Positions 45,346 to 54,495 of a stretch of DNA of 64,000 nt are shown here, in pieces. The stretch comes from an uncultured Bryobacterales bacterium (GTDB taxonomy: Bacteria > Acidobacteriota > Terriglobia > Bryobacterales > UBA6623). Numbering within the stretch: the stretch's first letter is position 1; every line of letters begins with the position of its first letter. Both the position numbers and the translations under genes were made by a program. The DNA lies in the NCBI GenBank assembly GCA_951813605.1, contig OX638379.1, positions 5,096,062-5,160,061 of the forward strand, given 5' to 3'. The notes beneath the pieces are model-generated. The model saw nothing but the letters and a program-made list of their open reading frames with translations, had not been told where the DNA came from and made no database searches.

Positions 45346-46685
45346 TCGTCACCAAGAAGGCGCTGGCGAGGCGCACTTTCCTTCGGGGGATGCAGGTGAG
45401 TCTGGCCTTGCCGCTGCTGGATGCAATGATACCGGCGGCAACCGCCTTGAACAAGACGCCGGCGAATCCCGTACCCAGGCTAGGGTTCGTGTTTATTCCG
45501 ATGGGCTGCGACCATTCCCGCTGGACGCCGAGCGATTCGCCGCAGCTCGGCGAGCTGTCCCCGATCCTCGCGCCGCTGGAGAATGTCAAGGACGACCTAG
45601 TCGTTTTTACGAATTTCGATCTAAAGAACGCCTATCCCGGGACGCATTCGACTTCGAATGCAGCTTTTCTGAGCGCAGCCTTCGCGAAGCACACCGAAAG
45701 CTCGGACTACTATCTCGGCACAACCGTCGACCAGCACGCGGCGAGGCGGCTCGGCAAGGAGACGCAATTACCGTCGCTAGAGCTATCGATGGACCTGCTG
45801 CAGACCGTCGGCCAATGCAACAACGGATACGCTTGCGTGTACCAGAACAACCTCTCGTGGTCCTCGCCGACGTCCCCGCTTCCGTCGGAAGCACACCCGC
45901 GCACGGTTTTCGAGCGGCTGTTCGGCGAGGGCGGGAGTATCGGTGACCGACGCGCGGCGTTGAGGGAGAGGGCCAGCCTTCTGGATTGGGTCAGGGAGGA
46001 CATCACGCGTCTGAAGGCGAAACTCGGAACTGCGGACCGCAACCGGGTCGATGGCTACCTCACCAGCATCCGCGAGGTCGAGCGCCAGATCCAGCGAGCC
46101 GAAGCCGGGGCCGCCGACAATCCGCTTCCCGATCTAGACCGTCCGAAAGGCGTCCCCGCGGCTTACGCCGATCACGCCAGGTTGATGTTCGACCTGCAAT
46201 TGCTTGCCTTCCAAGGAGACATCACAAGGGTTATCACCTTCCAGCTCGCGCGCGAGCTCAGCGGACGCACCTATCCCGAAGTAGGCGTGCCCGACCCCCA
46301 TCACCCGTTGAGCCACCACGGCAACGACCCGGAAAAGGTCGAGAAGATTTCCCGGATCAACCGGTTCCATGTCTCGCTATTCGCGGAGTATCTTGAAAAG
46401 CTCAAGGCCACGCCGGACGGAGACGGGTCGCTGCTGGACCACTCCGTCCTCCTGTACGGAAGCGGCATGGGCAACCCCAGTACCCACGACCACGACAACT
46501 TGCCGATTCTCGTCGCGGGAGGGGCGTCGTGCGGCGTGACGGGCGGGCGCCATGTCAGGTTCGACCGCGGCATGCCCTTGGCCAATCTTCACTTGACGCT
46601 ACTTGATCGCGTGGGAGTTCACTTGGACTCATTCGGAGACAGCGATGGCAAGATCGACGATCTTTTCGAGCCTGTGGCGGTGTAA
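45342..46685 (+). CDS. DUF1552 family Tat-exported protein, copy 1
   Basis: The 447-residue protein begins MIVTKKALARRTFLRGMQ, a twin-arginine signal, so it is exported folded. The core has DUF1552 landmarks: a FVFIPMGCDHSRWTPS-type N-terminal strand, an HSTSNAAFLSA segment and histidine-rich HPLSHHGNDPEKV. GSGMGNPSTHDHDNLPILVAGG is followed by a C-terminal DRVGVHLDSFGDS. The shape recalls alkaline-phosphatase-like or DUF1501 folds, but no enzyme activity is established. It always seems to accompany DUF1592, here with a 4-base overlap and AGGAG ribosome site. Confidence 0.92.
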   Translation: MIVTKKALARRTFLRGMQVSLALPLLDAMIPAATALNKTPANPVPRLGFVFIPMGCDHSRWTPSDSPQLGELSPILAPLENVKDDLVVFTNFDLKNAYPGTHSTSNAAFLSAAFAKHTESSDYYLGTTVDQHAARRLGKETQLPSLELSMDLLQTVGQCNNGYACVYQNNLSWSSPTSPLPSEAHPRTVFERLFGEGGSIGDRRAALRERASLLDWVREDITRLKAKLGTADRNRVDGYLTSIREVERQIQRAEAGAADNPLPDLDRPKGVPAAYADHARLMFDLQLLAFQGDITRVITFQLARELSGRTYPEVGVPDPHHPLSHHGNDPEKVEKISRINRFHVSLFAEYLEKLKATPDGDGSLLDHSVLLYGSGMGNPSTHDHDNLPILVAGGASCGVTGGRHVRFDRGMPLANLHLTLLDRVGVHLDSFGDSDGKIDDLFEPVAV

Positions 46686-46724
46686 CACGAGGAGCCTTGC
46701 GAGGGCTGCCGGAGGAAATACGTA

Positions 46725-48224
46725 ATGCGATTGGGAGCAACCGTTTGTTTATTCGTCTCGCTTATCGCTGCTGCAGGGGCGGCGGAAGCCGCAGCCGACG
46801 TCGCGAACGCAGCGGAAGCCGGCGACGGGGCGCTCGTGCGCTCGCTGCTGGAGACGGGAGCCGATGTGAACGTCCCGCAGCCGGACGGCACGGCGGCGCT
46901 GCACTGGGCGGCCTATCACAACGACACCGACACGGCGGCGCTGCTCGTGGGGGCCGGTGCCGACGTAAACGCTCGCAACCGATACGGTACGCCCCCGCTG
47001 TCGCTGGCATGCACGAATGGCAACGCCGCGCTGGTCAAGCTCCTGCTTGCCGCAGGCGCTGACGCGAACGCCGCGCTGGACGGCGGAGAGACTGTTCTCA
47101 TGACGGCCGCGCGGACCGGAAATCTCGAATCCGTCAAAGCCCTGCTCGACGGCGGGGCCGAGGTGAGCGCCCGGGAGCGGAACGCGCAGACCGCGCTCAT
47201 GTGGGCCGCCGCCGAGGGACACGCGCCGGTCGTGGAGGCCCTGATCGATGTCGGCGCCGACTTCCGCCTGACGCTCGATTCCGGATTCAACGCGATGTTC
47301 TTCGCGGTGCGCGAGGGAGGCATCGACGTGGTACGCACTCTTCTCCGAGCCGGAGTGGATCCGAACCAGCCGCTGCATCGAAAGGGTCGCCCGAAGTACC
47401 AGTTCGCCAATACCGGCATGAGCCCGCTGCTGCTGGCGATCGAGAACGGCCATTTCGAGCTGGCAGTGGCGTTGCTGGAAGCCGGAGCTGACCCGAATGA
47501 CGAACGCACCGGATACACCCCGCTCCACACGATAACGTGGGTGCGCAAGCCCAAGAACAGCGACTACGGGAGCGACCCCTCACCGGAGGGATCGGGAAAC
47601 TTGTCAAGCCTCCAGTTCGTGCGGACGCTCGTGGCGATGGGTGCCGATGTCAACGCGCGGCTGGCAAACGGCAGGTCCCAGCCTCCAAAGATCAACTTGA
47701 AGGGTTCCACGCCCTTCCTGTTTGCCGCGGACAAAGCCGATGTCCCGCTCATGAAGGTCCTGCTCGACCTCGGCGCAGACCCGTTCCTTCCGAATTTCGA
47801 GAACACGACGCCTCTGATGGCGGCGGCCGGGCTCGGCACGACGGCTCCGCTAGAAGAGGCTGGAACCGAGCAGGAGGCGTTCGAAGCCACGAAGCTGCTT
47901 CTCGAGCTCGGCGCGGACATCAACGCAGTGGACGACAATGGCGAGACCGTGATGCATGGCGCGGCGTACGGAAGCTTTCCGACACTCGTGCAACTTCTAG
48001 CCGAGAACGGAGCTGACCCCGAACTCTGGAAGCGGCCCAACAAGCACGGATGGACGCCGCTCTTCATTGCCGAGGGCTATCGCCCGGGGAACTTCAAACC
48101 CGCGCCACTGACGATCGCGGCGATCGAGCGGCTGATGGCAGAGGAAGGCCTTTCGACGGCTGGAGTGAGGCCTCGGCATATCGGCACCTACGAGAAAGCG
48201 CGCCTCGCCAAGAAATCACCGTAG
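46725..48224 (+). CDS. Exported ankyrin-repeat protein
   Basis: The 499-residue protein has a signal peptide (CLFVSLIAAAGAAEA) and about ten ankyrin repeats. They are recognisable by DGTAALHWAAYHNDTDTAAL, LLEAGADPNDERTGYTPLHT and similar lines. Two longer inserts interrupt the array: a KGRPKYQF-containing one near residue 220 and a Ser/Pro/Gly-rich one near residue 280. Ankyrin repeats bind protein partners. The GGAGG ribosome site lies 8 bases before ATG. It follows the DUF1552 gene by 39 bases and so probably belongs to the copy 1 transcript. Confidence 0.92.
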   Translation: MRLGATVCLFVSLIAAAGAAEAAADVANAAEAGDGALVRSLLETGADVNVPQPDGTAALHWAAYHNDTDTAALLVGAGADVNARNRYGTPPLSLACTNGNAALVKLLLAAGADANAALDGGETVLMTAARTGNLESVKALLDGGAEVSARERNAQTALMWAAAEGHAPVVEALIDVGADFRLTLDSGFNAMFFAVREGGIDVVRTLLRAGVDPNQPLHRKGRPKYQFANTGMSPLLLAIENGHFELAVALLEAGADPNDERTGYTPLHTITWVRKPKNSDYGSDPSPEGSGNLSSLQFVRTLVAMGADVNARLANGRSQPPKINLKGSTPFLFAADKADVPLMKVLLDLGADPFLPNFENTTPLMAAAGLGTTAPLEEAGTEQEAFEATKLLLELGADINAVDDNGETVMHGAAYGSFPTLVQLLAENGADPELWKRPNKHGWTPLFIAEGYRPGNFKPAPLTIAAIERLMAEEGLSTAGVRPRHIGTYEKARLAKKSP

Positions 48225-48631
48225 TGCCGCAGGGGCAGACCGGCTGCCAGGCTGCAGTCACAGTCTTGGCTAATTGCATAGGTCAGCCCTCCGCTGCGAA
48301 TTCGGAAAGGCTCGTCAGGACTTGTCATTGTTCGTCGCTCACTCAACGCCCAGGCGCATGCAGGCTCGAGGCAGGTAAGCGTTCTTCGCGAGGTCAACAC
48401 CGCTCTCAGTTGCCGGAGCGACGCTAGGCGATGCCCGAATCCTTGGAAAAACACGGTCCGAATGGGCTGGGCCCGCCTCGAGTGTCAGGGGGTCCGGCTT
48501 TAGCTCGGCATGCCGAGCGGGAAAAACGTCGGCCATGAGCGCCAACGCGCAACGAGGTTGATGGATGCGTCAATGCAATTCCGGTTGCCGGCCACAAGGC
48601 TGCAGGTCGAGCCTAGTTCTGTCGCCTATGG
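48225..48631. other. Convergent intergenic region
   Basis: About 400 bases lie between the ankyrin gene and the convergent MaoC gene. The only clear structure is the perfect 16-bp palindrome at 48503-48518. No gene is supported. Confidence 0.5.
48503..48518. repeat. Perfect 16-bp palindrome
   Basis: GCTCGGCATGCCGAGC is fully self-complementary. With no loop bases it is more like a regulator site than a hairpin, yet it lies between gene ends. No T-run follows it on either strand. Confidence 0.5.
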
Positions 48632-49066
48632 CTAGGCGTTCGGCACCCACTGCAAGATATGGTTCGCGACCGCGACGAGGGCACCATCTTGGTTGGTGAC
48701 TTTGATGTCGGCGAAAGAGCGGCGACGGTCGATATCGACCGACGCGATTTCGTAATGCACGGTTACGGTATCCCCTAGGAAAACAGCCTTGAGAAAGCGG
48801 ACCCTATCCATGCCGACCGAGACGGGGGTTTCTGCCCTGTCATCCCTGCAGTGTTCGATCGCCATCGACGAGGCCGTCGACATGAAACCGACGAGCAAGG
48901 CTCCGTGGGCCATGCGGCGGCCGTAGCTAGAGCGCTCCATGTAGGCGCGATTCACGTGGTTCGGGGACAAGTCTCCGGTGACTCCCGCAAACAGGTACAC
49001 GTCGCTCTCGCTGACCGTCTTCGAGAACGTGACCGCGTGGCCCACCTCTACGTGGAATTCGGGCAT
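48632..49066 (-). CDS. MaoC-family (R)-hydratase/dehydratase
   Basis: The 144-residue hot-dog-fold protein adds water to or removes it from enoyl-CoA-type substrates. The active-site motif GDLSPNHVN carries D32 and H37, and YGRRMAHGALL is the usual following helix. It is likely cytoplasmic. The exact acyl substrate is unknown; SDR and TIM-barrel genes next to it point to a small catabolic or acyl-modifying set. The gene is divergent from the SDR gene, 23 bases away. Confidence 0.9.
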   Translation of the reverse strand: MPEFHVEVGHAVTFSKTVSESDVYLFAGVTGDLSPNHVNRAYMERSSYGRRMAHGALLVGFMSTASSMAIEHCRDDRAETPVSVGMDRVRFLKAVFLGDTVTVHYEIASVDIDRRRSFADIKVTNQDGALVAVANHILQWVPNA

Positions 49067-49073
49067 GGGTGTT

Positions 49074-49079
49074 ATTCTA
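49074..49079 (-). promoter_or_regulatory. -10-like box, leaderless-type, for the MaoC gene
   Basis: TAGAAT (minus strand) ends 7 bases before ATG 49066. It lies within the 23-base gap to the SDR gene. Confidence 0.4.
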
Positions 49080-49089
49080 CGGTGCCGGA

Positions 49090-49830
49090 ATGGGTGGTGT
49101 TGAGTCTGCGGTTGGTCGGCCGGTCGCCGTCGTTACAGGGGCCGCCAAGGGTATCGGCTATGGCGTCGCGAGGCGATTCGAGCGGGAAGGGCACTGTGTT
49201 TCGGTTTGGGACATCGACCTGACTCCTCTGGGGGACACACGGCACTTCGCTCAGCAGATCGCGGTCGATGTAACGGATCCCGATTGCGTCGAACGGGCCG
49301 CCGAGCGAACCCTCAGTGAACTCGGACGCATCGACGTCCTCGTGAACAATGCCGGGGTCAACGGGCCGACCCTGCCCGCTTGGGAATATCCGCTGGACGC
49401 GTGGGATCGCGTTCTCGCTGTCGACCTGACAGGCGTGTTCCTCTGCTGCAGAGCTGTGATCCCCCACATGCGCGAGCGCGGGGCCGGTCGCATCGTCAAC
49501 GTCGCCTCCGTGGTCGGGAAGGAGGGCAACGCTCTGGCTCCGGCCTATTCAGCGGCGAAAGCCGGCGTAATCGGATTGACAAAAAGCTTGGCCAAGGACT
49601 TGATGGATGCCGGCGTGCTGGTCAATTGCGTGGCCCCGGCGATGGCGCGGACCGCGCTGCTCGACGAAATGACGGACGGCTACATATCTATGGTGACGGC
49701 AAAGATTCCCATGGGGAGGCTGTGCACTGTGCAGGAGGTTGCCGACATGGTGGCTTGGATCGCCGGCCCCGAATGCACCTTCTGCACGGGAGCGGTATTC
49801 GATCTGTCTGGCGGACGCGCGACGTATTAG
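49090..49830 (+). CDS. Short-chain dehydrogenase/reductase (FabG-like)
   Basis: The 246-residue Rossmann-fold enzyme oxidises or reduces hydroxyacyl or sugar substrates with NAD(P). TGAAKGIG (16-23), NNAG and the catalytic pair Y153/K157 in APAYSAAKAG are present. The D-I-D after the second strand (WDIDL) suggests NAD preference. ATG 49090 is chosen; an upstream GTG at 49069 lies in the divergent gap and adds only seven residues. The TIM-barrel gene follows after 14 bases, so the two form an operon. Confidence 0.92.
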   Translation: MGGVESAVGRPVAVVTGAAKGIGYGVARRFEREGHCVSVWDIDLTPLGDTRHFAQQIAVDVTDPDCVERAAERTLSELGRIDVLVNNAGVNGPTLPAWEYPLDAWDRVLAVDLTGVFLCCRAVIPHMRERGAGRIVNVASVVGKEGNALAPAYSAAKAGVIGLTKSLAKDLMDAGVLVNCVAPAMARTALLDEMTDGYISMVTAKIPMGRLCTVQEVADMVAWIAGPECTFCTGAVFDLSGGRATY

Positions 49831-49844
49831 CGGGAGAGTGCAAC

Positions 49845-50672
49845 ATGGTTGACGAATCCAGGCTGGCAATTCACCAAGTCACGCTTCGCGACCAATGGTC
49901 GTTCCGGGAGTGTGTCGAAGGCTTGGCACGTCACGGGGTCCGCCAGACCGCGGTCTGGCGCGACAAGCTGCACGAGGTCGGTGTCGAGGAGGGAGCCAAG
50001 ATATTATGCGACAACGACATGCGAGTCACCGGACTTTCCGTGGGCGGGCTGGCAACCTCGCCCGACGCGGTGGAATGGCAGGCCGCCGTCGACGACAACC
50101 GGCGGGTCTTGGAAGAGGCCGCTCTGATCGGGGCGGATCATGTCGTCACGATATCCGGCGGCCTCGCGGCGGATTCGACGGACCTGGACGGCGCCCGGGA
50201 GCGAACACTGGAGGCGCTTGCACGGATGCTGCGCGACACTCGTGGGTCCGGCGTCAAGATCGGCATCGAACCGCTCCATCCCATGATGTGCGCCAATCGA
50301 GCCGTTCTCTGCACTCTGGAGCAAGCGAACGATTGGTGCGACATGCTTGGAGACGACGAGTCTGTCGGAATCGTCGTCGACACCTATTCGGTTTGGTGGG
50401 ATCCGAACATGGAACGTGAGATCGAGGAGGCTGGGTCGCGGATCTGCGCATTTCATGTCAATGACTGGCTGCGCGACACGCGGGACCTGCGGCTGGATCG
50501 CGGCATGCCAGGCGATGGCGTGATCGACATTCCGGCAATTCGACGGGCAGTTGAGCGTGCAGGCTACCACGGCGCATGCGAAGTCGAGATCTTCTCGGCT
50601 CGCAATTGGTGGCGGCGCGATCCCGACGAGGTCGTGCGAATCATCAAGGATCGATTTCGCCAGCACGTCTAG
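49845..50672 (+). CDS. TIM-barrel sugar phosphate isomerase/epimerase-like protein
   Basis: The 275-residue protein belongs to the xylose-isomerase-like TIM-barrel (AP endonuclease 2) superfamily. Metal-ligand-bearing segments include IEPLHPM, GIVVDTYSVWW, AFHVNDW and CEVEIFS, with acidic and histidine residues at the strand ends. Relatives epimerise or isomerise sugars and polyols, inosose included. The precise reaction cannot be read. ATG 49845 has GGGAG upstream; the frame is open to 49380 but only as an antisense-type overlap with the SDR gene. Confidence 0.86.
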   Translation: MVDESRLAIHQVTLRDQWSFRECVEGLARHGVRQTAVWRDKLHEVGVEEGAKILCDNDMRVTGLSVGGLATSPDAVEWQAAVDDNRRVLEEAALIGADHVVTISGGLAADSTDLDGARERTLEALARMLRDTRGSGVKIGIEPLHPMMCANRAVLCTLEQANDWCDMLGDDESVGIVVDTYSVWWDPNMEREIEEAGSRICAFHVNDWLRDTRDLRLDRGMPGDGVIDIPAIRRAVERAGYHGACEVEIFSARNWWRRDPDEVVRIIKDRFRQHV

Positions 50673-50695
50673 CTGGGACTGGGGAGCGGACGGAA

Positions 50696-51643
50696 CTATT
50701 CCGATGAGCCGGCGGTGCCGGTTCCAACATGTTGAACGGTGTTCCCGGTCAGGACGATCCGCTCGTCTCTCGTTTCCAATCCCCCTTGCGGCATGGCCGG
50801 GCCATCGTGATCGCGGAAATAGAGGGGCAAGCCTTCTGAGAAGTTGATCGGGCGGCTCTTCGGATCTTGGCGTTGGTGATGGATGTGGATGTGGGGTTCG
50901 CTGGTGTTGCCCGAGTTCCCGCACGCGCCGATCGGTTCCCCTTCCCGAACGTCGTCTCCCGCTTCCACCAGCACGCTGCCCGGCTTCAAGTGCGCGATTA
51001 CGAGATAAGTTCCCGTCTCGAGCTTGAAGACGACAGAGTTGCCGACCGGGTTCCTCAAGTCCCAAGATATCTTGCCGGGGACATGGTCCGGAGCTCCGTC
51101 CGTGGAGTAGTGAACCCGTGCGGACGCCGGAGCCACGACGGGCGTGCCGTAGCAACCGTAGTCGTCGAGGCGCTCCGATCCGTGCGCGGCGGGCTCGACG
51201 AGGAGATCGTAAGCCCAGCGCTGGTCAGGGGTGAAGGCGTGGTAGTTCGTAGCGAGACGATCCCCGCCCCAGGCGACGCGCAGCTTCTCGTTCGAGGGCA
51301 GGCGAACCGTCGCGGAGGGACTCGCATTCTCTATGCTGGACGGGAACCGGACGGGCAAGATGCCGATGCTCCAGAGTCCAGGCCAGAGCGCTAGGGCGGT
51401 AAGCGCAAGTGTCGCCCGCATCGGTCGGCTGAATCGGCGCTTGCGGATGGCGTGGACTATCAGAACCAGCAGCATGAGCGGAGCGAGCAGCTGCCCCGCG
51501 GTGAGGAGGGCTATCCAACCGGTGACGGCTCTCATGCCTCCGGAAAGATAGAGCACCCATGACGGCAGAAGAACCGCTGCCAGCAGGCCCGGCGGTATCC
51601 AGCGCGCGACGGATCGAAGTCGGCTTCGGGCAGCTAGTGTCAT
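50696..51643 (-). CDS. Membrane-anchored M23 (LytM-like) metallopeptidase
   Basis: The 315-residue protein has two or three N-terminal membrane segments (GLLAAVLLPSWVLYLSGGM and LLTAGQLLAPLMLLVLIVH) followed by a periplasmic M23 domain. The zinc ligands fit NYHAFTPDQRWAYDLL (H, D) and HIHIHH near the end. VAPASARVHY and VVFKLETGTYLVIAHLKPGS are typical of the fold. It probably cleaves peptidoglycan cross-bridges or regulates other hydrolases. ATG 51643 is preferred over upstream codons to 51937, which lack a signal-like start. It is convergent with the TIM-barrel gene and divergent from DUF1592 copy 2. Confidence 0.86.
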   Translation of the reverse strand: MTLAARSRLRSVARWIPPGLLAAVLLPSWVLYLSGGMRAVTGWIALLTAGQLLAPLMLLVLIVHAIRKRRFSRPMRATLALTALALWPGLWSIGILPVRFPSSIENASPSATVRLPSNEKLRVAWGGDRLATNYHAFTPDQRWAYDLLVEPAAHGSERLDDYGCYGTPVVAPASARVHYSTDGAPDHVPGKISWDLRNPVGNSVVFKLETGTYLVIAHLKPGSVLVEAGDDVREGEPIGACGNSGNTSEPHIHIHHQRQDPKSRPINFSEGLPLYFRDHDGPAMPQGGLETRDERIVLTGNTVQHVGTGTAGSSE

Positions 51644-52113
51644 GCTTTCAATCGGGCCGGATTCGTCTAGCCTAGAAGTGCCTGCCCGTATTCTCGGTTG
51701 CTGTTGGCAGCCTCCAATGACACCGCTTGCGCTGGCTTTGTTCCCGCGCCGCCATGGACGGCAAGGGCACGGACCGAACCGAGCCGATACTGAGGCACAC
51801 AAGAGTCCTGAACGAGCCAGCCTCAGGCAGACCGTCTGGACGTGACGACTGGCAATTTGTCTTGATGTTTCGGTAACGTGTCTCTGGTCCAAACCCGCAA
51901 GCGTTGCTCTGCGCAACTTCCCCCGCGGCCTTACCAACCGGGTACTATTGTGATAGCCTCCGTTTCGAAAGTCCGTTGCTCCGTTTCGAACGAGGGTTCC
52001 CGGATCGTAGCTGCGACGGCGGAAGATTGCATTGGGATGCTTTCCCCGATCTTGCTATTCGCAGCTGTGCCGGAATCCTGCAATGCGCTCCGGAAGCGTC
52101 GGAGGGCATTTCA
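51644..52113. other. Upstream region of the second DUF1592 operon
   Basis: About 470 bases lie between the divergent M23 and DUF1592 genes. A 12-base direct repeat (51958-51990) and a GGAGG ribosome site just before ATG 52114 are present. A weak TTACCA-17-TAGCCT pair (51931-51959) is possible. No gene is supported. Confidence 0.5.
51958..51990 (+). repeat. Direct repeat CTCCGTTTCGAA, two copies, 21-bp period
   Basis: CTCCGTTTCGAA occurs at 51958-51969 and 51979-51990, exactly two helical turns apart. Each copy contains the palindromic TTCGAA. This layout suits a regulator that binds one face of the DNA upstream of DUF1592 copy 2. Confidence 0.55.
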
Positions 52114-54495
52114 ATGACGACACTGCCGCGTGTTGGCTGGTTATTGATGTGTGTGATGGCGCTTCAGGCGACGCCGTCGAATGACCGCATCGACGAGTCT
52201 TTTCGGAACGAGATCCAGCCCCTGCTCAAGACCTACTGCGCACGGTGCCACGGCCCCGAGCTCCAAACCGCCGGCATAGTTTTTGAGGCATTCACTGATC
52301 ACGATTCGGTCGTGCGGGCACGTCCTCTCTGGTTGCGGGCCCTGCGCGTACTGCGCGAAAACGAAATGCCGCCGGTGGACCCGCAACCCAGCATCGAAGA
52401 GCGTCAGTTGTTGATTTCCTGGATCGACGACGCCGTCAACAATCTCGATTGGAGCGAGTTCCGGAATCCGGGATCTGTCACGATTTCCCGTCTCAATCGA
52501 ACCGAATACAACAACACGATTCGCGACCTCACCGGACTGGATCTGCGTCCCGCCGCGGCGTTTCCGGTGGACGGGCAGGGAGAGAGCGGCTTCCGCAACG
52601 ACCGAGACGGCCTGTTCGTGGCGCCGATGCTAGCGGAGAAGTACCTGGAAGCGGCGAACGATGTGGTCGATGTCTTGATCTCGACTAGGAAATCCCGCGA
52701 CAGCCTGAATGTGCGCCTTGAAATCGAGGACTTCATGCGCACGGAGACGAATCACGAATTCACCGCCTACGGGCTGGACTTGCGCAACTACCAGCAGACC
52801 GTCTATCGCTACGTCACTTTCCCGCAGTTCGGTCGGTACAAATTCCGTGTCCGAGCATGGGGGGAGTCTCCGGTAGAAGGGCAGACGCCGGGCGTCACCT
52901 TGCGAGTCGGCGGGCGGATCGTCGGTCAGTCGCATGTAACGGCAGATCCGGATTCCCCCGGGATCTACGAGTTCGAGGCCAACATTCCGCAGGGCAGCCA
53001 TCGCGTTTCGCTGCACTGGTTCAAGTCCGCGACTGCCGAGACCAACGACTACAACCGCCAGCTCGCAGCCGAAGCCAAGCGACTCGCCGAAGCTGCCAAG
53101 GCGGAAGGCAAGAAACCGCCCCCGAAGTTCGTGATCCTTTCCTTGGACTGGGTCGAAATCAAGGAAGACTGGGAGTCCGGGCAGGATGGCTCTCTGGTTT
53201 GGATCGCCCAGCCGGGGAACGGCCTGTCAGAGCGCAAGGCCGCTCGCCGAGTCTTGGCTAACTTCGCCGAGCGCGCCTACCGAGGGCCGGTGAAGCGATC
53301 CGAAACGGATCGCCTGATGGGTTTCTATTCGCGCGCCAAGACGCGCGGCCAGCCCTTTGAACAGGCGGTCGGCCTCGGATTGCGTGCAGCGTTGGTATCT
53401 CCGCGGTTCTTGTACCGGGCCGAGAGGGGCGGAACGGCATCAGGCGAGTATCGATTGAGCGATTACGAGCTTGCGTCACGTCTCTCTTACTTCCTTTGGA
53501 TGTCGATGCCTGACCAGGAGCTGACGGATCTAGCTCGCAAGGGGGCTCTCGGGCATACGGAAACTCTCCGCGGCCAGGTCGTGAGAATGCTCGCGAACCC
53601 AAAATCCCGGGCCTTCACGTCAACATTTGTCGGGCAGTGGCTCGGTTTTGCCGAGCTAGGCGGGACCATCAAGCCCGACGATGTCACGTTCCCGGAGTTC
53701 ACGCCCGCTCTCGGGGAGGCAATGCTGGAGGAGGCGACGCGTTACTTTGACCGCATCGTCCGCGAGGATCGGAGCCTGTTGGAACTTCTGAATTCCGACT
53801 ACAGCTATCTCAATGAAGAGCTAGCGAGGCACTACGGCATCGAAGGGATTGCCGGTCGCGAGATCCGTCTCGTCGAATTCGACGACAGGCGGCGAGGCGG
53901 AGTGCTCGGCATGGGTGCCGTGCTGACCGCGACTTCGCTGCCTGCCCGAACGAGTCCGGTTGTGCGGGGGAAGTGGGTGCTGGAAACGATGCTCGGCGAG
54001 GAACTGCCGCCCCCGCCCCCCGATGCCGGGGAGCTGCCGGAGCCGGGCGAGAGCTCTAAGGGCATGACCATGCGCCAGATGTTCGAGATGCATCGGGATG
54101 AAGCGAGGTGCGCCGTTTGTCACGACCGGATCGATCCGATCGGTTTCGGCTTGGAGAATTTCGATGCGATCGGGAGGTGGCGCGACACCGAGAATGAGCA
54201 GCCCGTGGACGCAACCGGCACCTTGCCGAGCGGCGAGAGTTTCAATGGCCCGGGCGAACTCAAGAGAATTCTTCTCGGTCGGCGCGAGGCATTCGCGCGG
54301 ATGATCTGCGAACAGATGCTTAAGTTTGCGCTTGGCCGCGATTTAGAATACTATGATGAACCTACGGTTCAGCGAATCAGCGAAGCCGTGATTCGCCGAA
54401 ACTACAGCGCGTTGACGATGGTCGCGGAGATCGTCAGCAGCTATCCGTTCCGTTACAGGCGGGGCGCGACCGAGACCGCAGAGGAGCGCAAGTAA
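52114..54495 (+). CDS. DUF1592-type multi-domain cytochrome-like protein, copy 2
   Basis: The 793-residue protein has the same domain order as copy 1: a signal segment (VGWLLMCVMALQA), heme motif CARCH (42-46), and SRLNRTEYNNTIRDLTGL (DUF1587-like). DUF1592 reads SYFLWMSMPDQELTDL. Then come DUF1588 (SLPARTSPVVRGKWVLE), a second heme motif CAVCH (666-670) and DUF1585 (AFARMICEQMLKFALGRD). It has an inserted lysine-rich helix near residue 320 (AEAKRLAEAAKAEGKKPPPK). A GGAGG ribosome site is well placed. It overlaps the following DUF1552 gene by one base. Confidence 0.93.
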   Translation: MTTLPRVGWLLMCVMALQATPSNDRIDESFRNEIQPLLKTYCARCHGPELQTAGIVFEAFTDHDSVVRARPLWLRALRVLRENEMPPVDPQPSIEERQLLISWIDDAVNNLDWSEFRNPGSVTISRLNRTEYNNTIRDLTGLDLRPAAAFPVDGQGESGFRNDRDGLFVAPMLAEKYLEAANDVVDVLISTRKSRDSLNVRLEIEDFMRTETNHEFTAYGLDLRNYQQTVYRYVTFPQFGRYKFRVRAWGESPVEGQTPGVTLRVGGRIVGQSHVTADPDSPGIYEFEANIPQGSHRVSLHWFKSATAETNDYNRQLAAEAKRLAEAAKAEGKKPPPKFVILSLDWVEIKEDWESGQDGSLVWIAQPGNGLSERKAARRVLANFAERAYRGPVKRSETDRLMGFYSRAKTRGQPFEQAVGLGLRAALVSPRFLYRAERGGTASGEYRLSDYELASRLSYFLWMSMPDQELTDLARKGALGHTETLRGQVVRMLANPKSRAFTSTFVGQWLGFAELGGTIKPDDVTFPEFTPALGEAMLEEATRYFDRIVREDRSLLELLNSDYSYLNEELARHYGIEGIAGREIRLVEFDDRRRGGVLGMGAVLTATSLPARTSPVVRGKWVLETMLGEELPPPPPDAGELPEPGESSKGMTMRQMFEMHRDEARCAVCHDRIDPIGFGLENFDAIGRWRDTENEQPVDATGTLPSGESFNGPGELKRILLGRREAFARMICEQMLKFALGRDLEYYDEPTVQRISEAVIRRNYSALTMVAEIVSSYPFRYRRGATETAEERK

